This document shows, piece after piece, positions 5,905-10,852 of a DNA stretch of 10,852 nt (the stretch's first letter is position 1; every line of letters begins with the position of its first letter). The notes beneath the pieces are model-generated. The model saw only the letters and a list, made by a program, of their open reading frames with translations. It made no database searches and was not told where the DNA came from. The DNA comes from Pseudomonadota bacterium. Lineage in GTDB: Bacteria; Pseudomonadota; Gammaproteobacteria; Burkholderiales; Burkholderiaceae_D. The stretch spans positions 1-10,852 of the forward strand of contig JAEVZY010000383.1 of NCBI GenBank assembly GCA_023392035.1, given 5' to 3'. A program made the translations under genes and the position numbers.

Positions 5905-7050
5905 ATGCCCGACTTGACTGCCCTGGCGCGCGACGCCGTCGGCCTGACCCGCGAGCTGATTCGCATTCCCTCGCTCAATCCCCCCGGCGATGAAGAGCAA
6001 TGCGCGCGCTTCACCGCCGAACTGCTGCAGGCCAATGGCTTCCAGGTCCGCCTGCACAGCTTCGGCCCGCGCCGCTTCAATCTGGTGGCGGATCTGCCGG
6101 GGCAGGGCGGCGGCTTGCCGCTCGGCTTCACCGGCCACTTCGATACCGTGCCACTGGGGAATGCGCCCTGGAGCTTCGATCCGCACGCCGGGCAGGAAGC
6201 CGAAGGCAAGCTCTACGGCCGCGGTTCTTCCGACATGAAGGCCGGCATCGCCGCCTTCATCGCCGCCTGCGTGGAGGCGCGCGAAGATTTGCAGCGCAGC
6301 GGCGGCCTGCACATGGTGCTGACCGGCGGCGAAGAAACCGGCTGCGACGGCGCCAAGGCCTTGGCCGCCGAAGGCCACACCCTGTTGCGCCCGGTGCGCC
6401 TGTTGCTGGTGGGCGAGCCGACCTGCAATTACCCCTACATCGGCCACAAGGGCGCGCTCTGGCTGGCCGGCGTGGCCACCGGCAAGACCGCGCATGGGTC
6501 GATGCCCGAGCAGGGCGACAATGCCATCTACAAGCTGGCGCGCGCCATCAACAAGTTGCAGGCTTTCCAGATGCCCGAGCAGCACGCGCTGATGGGCAAG
6601 CCCAGCCTCAACGTGGGCACCGTGCGCGGCGGCCTGAACGTCAACTCGGTGCCGGACCGCGCGCAGTTCGAGCTGGATATCCGCACCGTGCCGGGCATGG
6701 AGCACGGCTGCCTGTGCGAGTACATCGCGGAATTCCTCGGCGATGAAATCGCGCTTTCCACCATCGTCGATGTGCCTGCGCTGTCCACCCCCGGCGAGGA
6801 TGACAGCGTGCGCCGCATCTTTGAAATTTGCGCGCCTTACCATGCCGGCGGCATCGTCGCCCGCAGCGTGCCGTATTTCACCGATGGCAGCGTGCTGGTG
6901 CCGGCGGTGGGCAATCCGCCGACCGTGATCCTGGGACCGGGGGAATTGCAGATGGCGCACAAGACGGATGAGTACTGCGTGATCGAACGGGTGCGCCAGG
7001 CAAAGGAAATTTATCGCAGCATCCTGCTGGATGCGCAGCTGAACCGCTGA
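5905..7050 (+). CDS. M20-family metallohydrolase (ArgE/DapE/CPG2-like)
   Basis: This 381-residue zinc-dependent enzyme should hydrolyse an amide bond of an N-acyl or peptide-like substrate in the cytoplasm. All expected residues are visible. H78 and catalytic D80 lie in GHFDTVP, bridging D110 in GRGSSDMKAG, catalytic/ligand E143-E144 in TGGEETG, E171 in VGEPT, and a C-terminal ligand H352 in AHKTDE. H197 in 'AHGSM' matches the lid-domain histidine. It has the two-domain layout of acetylornithine deacetylase/succinyl-diaminopimelate desuccinylase, and a full-length size. The substrate is not predictable, and ArgE or DapE should not be assumed because the neighbours are catabolic. The ATG at 5905 is preceded by AAGGA (5894-5898). 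It is the second gene of the RidA-fusion operon. The stop is followed by a direct repeat and a terminator-like hairpin. Confidence 0.9.
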   Translation: MPDLTALARDAVGLTRELIRIPSLNPPGDEEQCARFTAELLQANGFQVRLHSFGPRRFNLVADLPGQGGGLPLGFTGHFDTVPLGNAPWSFDPHAGQEAEGKLYGRGSSDMKAGIAAFIAACVEAREDLQRSGGLHMVLTGGEETGCDGAKALAAEGHTLLRPVRLLLVGEPTCNYPYIGHKGALWLAGVATGKTAHGSMPEQGDNAIYKLARAINKLQAFQMPEQHALMGKPSLNVGTVRGGLNVNSVPDRAQFELDIRTVPGMEHGCLCEYIAEFLGDEIALSTIVDVPALSTPGEDDSVRRIFEICAPYHAGGIVARSVPYFTDGSVLVPAVGNPPTVILGPGELQMAHKTDEYCVIERVRQAKEIYRSILLDAQLNR

Positions 7051-7071
7051 TTGGGGTCGGTGATTGGGGTC
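7048..7071 (+). repeat. Imperfect tandem duplication covering the M20 stop codon
   Basis: TGATTGGGGTC occurs at 7048-7058 and again at 7061-7071, offset by 13 bp. The first copy begins with the TGA stop of the M20 gene. The second copy runs into the left arm of the hairpin at 7067-7094. Confidence 0.7.
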
Positions 7072-7094
7072 AGGCACTTGGCCGCGCCTGACCC
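7067..7094 (+). terminator. Terminator-like or REP-like hairpin after the RidA/M20 operon
   Basis: GGGTCAGGC (7067-7075) and GCCTGACCC (7086-7094) are perfect 9-nt inverted arms around a 10-nt loop. The structure is followed by TTTGCACTT, a poor U-tract. It would fit a weak intrinsic terminator that separates the RidA/M20 operon from the GntR gene. A dispersed REP-like palindrome is another reading that needs genome context. Confidence 0.6.
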
Positions 7095-7101
7095 TTTGCA
7101 C

Positions 7102-7131
7102 TTGACGATTCTTTTTCACGAGCGGGACAAT
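7102..7131 (+). promoter_or_regulatory. Candidate sigma-70 promoter of the GntR gene
   Basis: TTGACG (7102-7107) and GACAAT (7126-7131) with an 18-bp spacer match the -35 and -10 boxes at 5/6 and 4/6 positions. The expected start of transcription is about 45 bp before the GntR start codon. The position between the upstream hairpin and the GntR gene fits an independent transcription unit. Confidence 0.5.
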
Positions 7132-7181
7132 CGCGCACTCGCCCTTGCGCACACACCCGCTGCCCGGCAGCGCAGTCATCG

Positions 7182-7937
7182 ATGACAGTTCCCGATTCTT
7201 CCGCGGTCGCCATTCACGCCTACAACACGATCCGGCAAAGGATCATCGACCTGACCTATCCGCCCGGCATGCGGCTCTCCGAAGCGCGGCTGGCGGAAGA
7301 GCTGGGAGTGGGCCGCTCGCCGGTGCGTACCGCCTTTGCCCGCCTCAAGAGCGACGGCTGGATCGACATCACGCCGCAAAGCGGCACCTATGTGAAGCGC
7401 CCGAGCGAAGAAGAGATCCGCGAAATCTTCGAGTTCCGCCTGCTGCTGGAAAGCCATGTCACCCGCCTGGCGGCACAGAACATGAGCGAAGCCGAGCTGC
7501 AGAAATTGCGCAAGATGTACAAGCGCCTGACGCCGGAAGAGGGCGCCGAAGCCGATGCCTTCGACGACTTCAACGAACTGGATTCGCTGTTCCATGCCAG
7601 CATCTATGACGCCGCCGACAACCGCCTGATGAAGGGTGCGCTGTTCAACCTTCTGGACAAGGTGAAGTGGCTCAAGAAGTACTCCCCCAGCAGTCCCGGC
7701 CGCATGCGCCTCTGGTTCCAGGAACTGGGACGCCTGCTGGAAGCGCTGGAAGCACGCGACCCCGAACTGGCCGCCCGCCGCATGAGCGAACACATCGGCA
7801 ATGCCGCCGACTTTGCCGCCTCGGCGCGGGAACAGATGGCCGCCCATTCCGCCGCGCATCCCGCCGCCCAGGCGGCAGCCCGCCCTGCAGCCCATACGCA
7901 CCCCGGCCCGCGCCGGATTGCCAGAAAAACTGGTTGA
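7182..7937 (+). CDS. GntR family transcriptional regulator, FadR/FCD subfamily
   Basis: This 251-residue DNA-binding regulator responds to a small ligand, probably a carboxylate. The N-terminal winged helix-turn-helix (about 8-73) contains 'LSEARLAEELGVGRSPVRTAF' and the wing 'TPQSGTYV', typical of GntR. The FCD effector domain covers about 78-212. Candidate metal/ligand residues D134, H138 ('DSLFH') and H204 ('SEHIGNAADF') are present. By hand alignment the intermediate histidine of the usual 'EHxxIL' motif is replaced at L182, which may change metal or ligand binding. The last 30 or so residues form an Ala/Pro/His-rich tail beyond the domain. No convincing ribosome binding site precedes the ATG at 7182, and no ATG or GTG is seen in frame just upstream. 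Palindromes at its 3' end and before tctC suggest it controls the downstream operon. Confidence 0.93.
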   Translation: MTVPDSSAVAIHAYNTIRQRIIDLTYPPGMRLSEARLAEELGVGRSPVRTAFARLKSDGWIDITPQSGTYVKRPSEEEIREIFEFRLLLESHVTRLAAQNMSEAELQKLRKMYKRLTPEEGAEADAFDDFNELDSLFHASIYDAADNRLMKGALFNLLDKVKWLKKYSPSSPGRMRLWFQELGRLLEALEARDPELAARRMSEHIGNAADFAASAREQMAAHSAAHPAAQAAARPAAHTHPGPRRIARKTG

Positions 7938-7943
7938 CTAGTT
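7928..7943. promoter_or_regulatory. Distal GntR-type operator, overlapping the GntR stop codon
   Basis: AACTGGTTGACTAGTT is a 16-bp near-palindrome centred between 7935 and 7936. It differs by a single base from the proximal operator 51 bp downstream. The core TGGT-TG-ACTA fits the TNGT/ACNA half-sites of FadR-type GntR regulators, with a 2-bp centre. The TGA stop of the GntR gene (7935-7937) lies inside it. Confidence 0.7.
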
Positions 7944-7963
7944 CTGCAGTTTACCGCTAGGCT
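7934..7963 (+). promoter_or_regulatory. Upstream promoter P1 overlapping the distal operator
   Basis: TTGACT (7934-7939) forms the centre of the distal operator and is followed after 18 bp by TAGGCT (7958-7963). The -35 is good and the -10 weak, the same pair as in the downstream promoter. Confidence 0.4.
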
Positions 7964-7975
7964 TTGCCTCATGTT

Positions 7976-7997
7976 GGAAACTAGTTGACTAGTTTCC
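7976..7997. promoter_or_regulatory. Proximal GntR-type operator: perfect 10-bp arms
   Basis: GGAAACTAGT (7976-7985) and ACTAGTTTCC (7988-7997) are perfectly inverted around the central TG. It lies 73 bp upstream of the tctC start codon and contains the -35 hexamer of the proximal promoter, so binding would block RNA polymerase. The TAGT-TG-ACTA core fits the half-site pattern of FadR-type GntR proteins. Confidence 0.8.
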
Positions 7998-8012
7998 CGG
8001 CGATGGTAGGCT
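7985..8012 (+). promoter_or_regulatory. Proximal promoter P2 of the tctC operon
   Basis: TTGACT (7985-7990) and TAGGCT (8007-8012) are separated by 16 bp. The -35 lies inside the perfect palindrome. The -10 matches consensus at only 3 of 6 positions, but the same hexamer pair recurs in the upstream copy, which supports function. The leader to the tctC start would be about 50 nt. Confidence 0.5.
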
Positions 8013-8070
8013 TTGGAAAGTCGTGCGCAGCAAGCGCGGCACCAGCCCCCATCCCAGCACGAGGTCTCCT

Positions 8071-9036
8071 ATGAAATCCTTGCGGTTCCTGGCTGTCCTT
8101 GCACTTTCCCTCGCCATCCTTCCCGCGGCGCAAGCCCAGCCATTTCCCACCAAGCCGATCAAGATCGTAGTGCCCTTCCCGCCGGGCGGGGCGGTCGATT
8201 CGCTGGCGCGCATGGTCGGCACCAAGCTGACCGAAAGCCTTGGCCATCCTACGGTGATAGACAACCGGCCCGGCGCCGGCGGCACCATCGGCAGCGAAGT
8301 GGTGGCCAAGTCTCCCGGCGACGGCTACACCCTGTTGATGGGGTCCACCAGTTCGCTCTCGGTGGCGCCCAACCTGCAGAAGGTGCCCTATGACCCGGTG
8401 CGCGATTTCTCGCCGATCACCCTGGTGGCTTTCGTGCCGCATGTGCTGGTGATCAATGCCCAGACCCCGGCCAACAACCTGGCCGAATTCATCGCCTATG
8501 CCAAGTCCAGGCCGGGGCAGCTCAATTTCGCTTCGGTGGGCAATGGCACCCCGCATCACATCGCGGGCGAGATGTTCAAGCAGATGGCCGGCGTCAACCT
8601 GATTCACGTGCCGTACAAGGGCACCGCGCCGGCCCTGACCGACCTGGTGGCCGGCCACGTCACCATGATGTCGGTGGAGCTGGCCTCGGCGCTGCCCTTC
8701 ATCAAGGCCGGCAAGCTGAAGGCGCTGGGCGTGGCCACGCCGCAGCGGGTGCCGCTGGCGCCTGAACTGCCGACCATATCCGAAGCCGGCGTGCCCGGCT
8801 TCGAAGTGACCTCCTGGTATGGCGTGGTGGGACCGGCCGGCATTCCTCCGGAAGTTTCCAGGCTGCTGGCCGCCACCATTTCCAAGGCGGTGGCGGCGCC
8901 CGATATGCGGGAAAAGCTGGCCGGCATGGGTGCCTTCCCGGTCGGCGGCACGCCGGAGGATTTTGGCGTTTTCATGAAGAAGGAATACGCCAAGTGGGCA
9001 AAGGCCATCAAGGATTCGGGGGCCACCGTCAACTGA
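8071..9036 (+). CDS. Bug/TctC family periplasmic tripartite tricarboxylate-type solute-binding protein
   Basis: This 321-residue protein binds a carboxylate-containing ligand in the periplasm. Residues 1-22 form a Sec signal peptide: K3 and R5, a leucine-rich core, then an AQA cleavage site before Q23. The mature part shows the family signature 'PTKPIKIVVPFPPGGAVDSLARMV' (about 26-49), the 'IDNRPGAGGTIGSEVVAKSPGDGYTLL' block (about 63-89), 'FASVGNGTPHHIAGE', 'IHVPYKGTAPALTDLVAGHV', and 'GPAGIPPEV'. Length is normal. No TctA/TctB membrane subunits are in the window. That is common for Bug proteins, which may act as orphan receptors or recruit a distant transporter. The ATG at 8071 has GAGG (8061-8064) and is followed directly by the signal peptide. 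It begins the operon behind two operator/promoter units and precedes the oxygenase by 53 bp. Confidence 0.95.
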   Translation: MKSLRFLAVLALSLAILPAAQAQPFPTKPIKIVVPFPPGGAVDSLARMVGTKLTESLGHPTVIDNRPGAGGTIGSEVVAKSPGDGYTLLMGSTSSLSVAPNLQKVPYDPVRDFSPITLVAFVPHVLVINAQTPANNLAEFIAYAKSRPGQLNFASVGNGTPHHIAGEMFKQMAGVNLIHVPYKGTAPALTDLVAGHVTMMSVELASALPFIKAGKLKALGVATPQRVPLAPELPTISEAGVPGFEVTSWYGVVGPAGIPPEVSRLLAATISKAVAAPDMREKLAGMGAFPVGGTPEDFGVFMKKEYAKWAKAIKDSGATVN

Positions 9037-9050
9037 AGCTCAACTGAAGC
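9029..9050 (+). repeat. Exact 11-bp tandem duplication across the tctC stop codon
   Basis: TCAACTGAAGC occurs at 9029-9039 and immediately again at 9040-9050. The first copy carries the TGA stop of the tctC gene and the second an out-of-frame TGA. This looks like a small slippage duplication. Confidence 0.8.
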
Positions 9051-9069
9051 CGCGCACTGAAGTCGCGGC
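9049..9069 (+). repeat. Short hairpin between tctC and the Rieske oxygenase gene
   Basis: GCCGCG (9049-9054) and CGCGGC (9064-9069) can form a 6-bp GC stem with a 9-nt loop, just before the GAGAGGAAAA ribosome binding region. There is no U-tract. It could damp translation or set relative expression of the binding protein and the enzyme, as between unequal operon members, but may be fortuitous. Confidence 0.4.
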
Positions 9070-9089
9070 GAGCGATGAGAGGAAAACAC

Positions 9090-10262
9090 ATGCAACAGCA
9101 ATCGATCTTTTCCGCGGCACAGTACGAGGGCGTGCGCAAGCCTCTGCATGAGGCGTCACCGCTGCCCGGCCATTGCTATGTGTCCCCGGAGTGGTACGAG
9201 CGCGAACTGCAGACCATGTTCCTGAAGGACTGGATCTGCCTCGGCCGGGTGGAGCAGATTCCCACCAACGGCGACCACTTTTCGATCGAAATCGTGGGCC
9301 GGCCGCTGATCGTGGTGCGTGATGAAACCGGCCAGGTGAAGGTGCATTCGGCCCTGTGCCGGCATCGCGGCGCGGTCATCACCGAAGGCGCCGGCAAGTG
9401 CCGCGCCTTTGTCTGCCCCTACCACAGCTGGACTTATTCGCTGAGCGGCAAGCTGATGGCCACGCCCGGCAATCCGCCGCCGATGGCCGGCGCCGCCGGC
9501 TTCAAGCCGGCCGAGCATGGCTTGAACACGCTGCGCTCGGACACCTGGGGCGGCTTCATCTTCGTCAATTTCGACCAGGATGCGCCGCCCTTGAAAGAGT
9601 GGCTGGGCGACCTGCCCGACTTCCTGGCGGCCTACCACCTGGAAGACATGCAGTGGACCCATCGCGATACCTACGAGGTGGACTGCAACTGGAAGGTGTG
9701 GCTGGAAAACGCCTTCGAGAATTACCACGTGCCCACCATCCACAAGCAGCATCACGACCCGGCCAATCCGCAGAACTGGGAATTCGTTGAGGCCCGTGGA
9801 CCATGGGAAGCCATGTCCAGCAAGCGCAGCATCGTGGCCTATTCCGGCTTGCCGAATATTCCCGGCCTGTCCGACGACCAGGCGGCGCGCCTGTACCACG
9901 TGTGGATCCAGCCCAGCGTGCAGATCATTTTGACTTCGTCCTACATGAAGTTCCGCCAGTACCTGCCGCTTGGGCCGGAGCGTTTGCGCCTGTACGAGAA
10001 CTGGACCTTCCCCAAGAGCACCGTGGCGCGCCCGGACTTCGGCGACATCGTCGGCCCCGCCTACTACGAAAAATATTCGCAGGTGGTGCGCGAAGACCTG
10101 GGTATCAACCCCAATGTGCAGAAAGCCATGCGGAGCGGCATGTACAAGCCCGGCCGCTACTCGCTGGAGGAATACATCGTGCACCGCATCGGCCAGCGCG
10201 TGGTCGAGCGCGTGCTGGGCGATCCGCAGGATGGACAGGCGCGCGTGCGCGCCGTGGCGTGA
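9090..10262 (+). CDS. Rieske non-heme iron oxygenase, alpha subunit
   Basis: This 390-residue cytoplasmic enzyme should use electrons from a reductase to hydroxylate or dealkylate a substrate with O2. The N-terminal Rieske domain binds a 2Fe-2S cluster through C90-x-H92 and C109-x2-H112. The C-terminal catalytic domain carries the mononuclear iron ligands H213 and H218 in 'FENYHVPTIH'. D336 in 'REDLGIN' is the likely third ligand. The bridging residue that is Asp in naphthalene-type enzymes is Glu here (E210), as in the carnitine oxygenase CntA and related quaternary-amine enzymes that lack a beta subunit. No beta subunit, ferredoxin or reductase gene is seen in the window. GAGAGGAAAA (9078-9087) supports the start at 9090; an in-frame ATG at 9075 precedes that signal. 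The dehydrogenase gene follows after 37 bp. Confidence 0.95.
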   Translation: MQQQSIFSAAQYEGVRKPLHEASPLPGHCYVSPEWYERELQTMFLKDWICLGRVEQIPTNGDHFSIEIVGRPLIVVRDETGQVKVHSALCRHRGAVITEGAGKCRAFVCPYHSWTYSLSGKLMATPGNPPPMAGAAGFKPAEHGLNTLRSDTWGGFIFVNFDQDAPPLKEWLGDLPDFLAAYHLEDMQWTHRDTYEVDCNWKVWLENAFENYHVPTIHKQHHDPANPQNWEFVEARGPWEAMSSKRSIVAYSGLPNIPGLSDDQAARLYHVWIQPSVQIILTSSYMKFRQYLPLGPERLRLYENWTFPKSTVARPDFGDIVGPAYYEKYSQVVREDLGINPNVQKAMRSGMYKPGRYSLEEYIVHRIGQRVVERVLGDPQDGQARVRAVA

Positions 10263-10299
10263 TTCCCACTGGTATCTGACTTCACTCGAAAGGAAGACG

Positions 10300-10852
10300 A
10301 TGGCTCAAGAGCAGGACAAATTCCACATCCACATCGAAAACGCCAGCGTCATGATGCCGGTGTTCACGGTGCACGATTACGAATACGAGGCGGCATTGAA
10401 GCGCCATCCGGATATCGCGGCGCGCATCCGCACCACCTGGGGCACCGACTGCGACATCTATGCCGATTGCATGAAGACGGCCGATGCCATGATCAGCTAC
10501 CGCTTCCCGCGCGAGACGCTGGGCAAGGATGCGCCGCGGCTGAAGTTCCTGCAGGTGCTGGGTGCCGGCGTCGATTACCTGCTGCCGCTGGACTGGGTGC
10601 CGCAGAATTTGACCATGCTCACCAACAGCGGCGCCCACGTGCCCAAGGCTGCGCAGTCGGCATTGATGGCCTTGCTGATGTTGAACAGCCGCATTCCCGA
10701 ATTGAACTGGTGCCAGCGCGCCCGCAAGTGGAATCGCATCTTCACTTCCACCATCGCCGGCAAGACGCTGCTGATTGTCGGCATGGGCGCCATCGGCGGC
10801 GGCGCCGCCGAGCAGGCCAAGGGTGTCGGCATGCGCGTGCTGGGCATACGCA
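10300..10852 (+). CDS. D-isomer-specific 2-hydroxyacid dehydrogenase (N-terminal 184 residues, partial)
   Basis: This open frame starts at ATG 10300, after AAAGGAAG (10289-10296), and runs off the right edge. The visible part is the N-terminal catalytic half plus the beginning of the NAD-binding domain. 'LKFLQVLGAGVDYLLP' (81-96) matches the conserved block before the nucleotide domain. A dinucleotide-binding GMGAIG occurs at 161-166 (GxGxxG). The later Arg, Glu and His catalytic residues lie outside the window. The family reversibly reduces 2-ketoacids to D-2-hydroxyacids with NAD(P)H. The gene follows the oxygenase closely in the same operon. That suggests it acts on a 2-oxo or 2-hydroxy acid formed in the pathway. 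A phosphoglycerate-dehydrogenase-like role in biosynthesis is less likely from context. Confidence 0.9.
   Translation, partial: MAQEQDKFHIHIENASVMMPVFTVHDYEYEAALKRHPDIAARIRTTWGTDCDIYADCMKTADAMISYRFPRETLGKDAPRLKFLQVLGAGVDYLLPLDWVPQNLTMLTNSGAHVPKAAQSALMALLMLNSRIPELNWCQRARKWNRIFTSTIAGKTLLIVGMGAIGGGAAEQAKGVGMRVLGIR

Noticed and set aside
4467..6209. A 580-codon open frame on the minus strand opposite the RidA fusion and the start of the M20 gene
   Set aside because: It is antisense to two genes with clear families and ribosome binding sites. Its predicted protein is rich in His, Gln and Arg with no recognisable domain, as expected for a shadow of high-GC coding DNA.
5779..7179. A 466-codon minus-strand open frame opposite the M20 gene
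   Set aside because: Same reason: it mirrors the M20 gene, has odd composition and no domain, and crosses the M20 terminator region.
9156..10184. A 342-codon minus-strand frame opposite the Rieske oxygenase gene
   Set aside because: It lies wholly within the oxygenase gene, whose Rieske and iron-binding motifs are unambiguous.

Overview
The window looks like chromosomal DNA from a high-GC betaproteobacterium, most likely a member of the Burkholderiales. Reasons are the strong G/C bias at third codon positions, a Bug/TctC periplasmic binding protein, an FCD-type GntR regulator and a Rieske oxygenase packed into short operons. The genus cannot be fixed from sequence alone. There is no RNA gene, insertion sequence, CRISPR array or phage gene that I can support.

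Left part (1-4420), unrelated single genes. The tail of a Gly/Gln-rich reading frame is followed by a SapC-family gene that ends at a strong bidirectional terminator. A convergent AHSA1/SRPBCC gene lies on the minus strand. Next come an intergenic stretch with four tandem 12-bp repeats, a membrane diguanylate cyclase, a small NTF2/SnoaL-like protein, and a convergent ATP-grasp enzyme on the minus strand.

Right part (4707-10852), six plus-strand genes that look like an accessory catabolic locus: a fusion of three RidA-like domains, an M20 metallo-hydrolase, an FCD-type GntR regulator, a Bug/TctC solute-binding protein, a Rieske non-heme iron oxygenase alpha subunit, and the first 184 residues of a D-2-hydroxyacid dehydrogenase. 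A reasonable model is that the binding protein recognises or captures an organic-acid-like compound. The oxygenase hydroxylates or N-dealkylates it, the M20 enzyme hydrolyses an amide or ester, RidA domains deal with imine products, and the dehydrogenase handles an oxo/hydroxy acid. The substrate is unknown.

The clearest regulatory signal is between the regulator and the binding-protein gene. Two near-identical 16-bp palindromic sites lie exactly 51 bp apart. Each contains the -35 hexamer TTGACT of its own candidate promoter, and each is followed by TAGGCT as -10. The upstream site overlaps the stop codon of the GntR gene. This predicts direct control of the tctC/Rieske/dehydrogenase operon by the adjacent GntR protein.

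The most unusual protein is the three-domain RidA fusion. By eye, the arginine that binds the substrate carboxylate in RidA survives only in the third domain.
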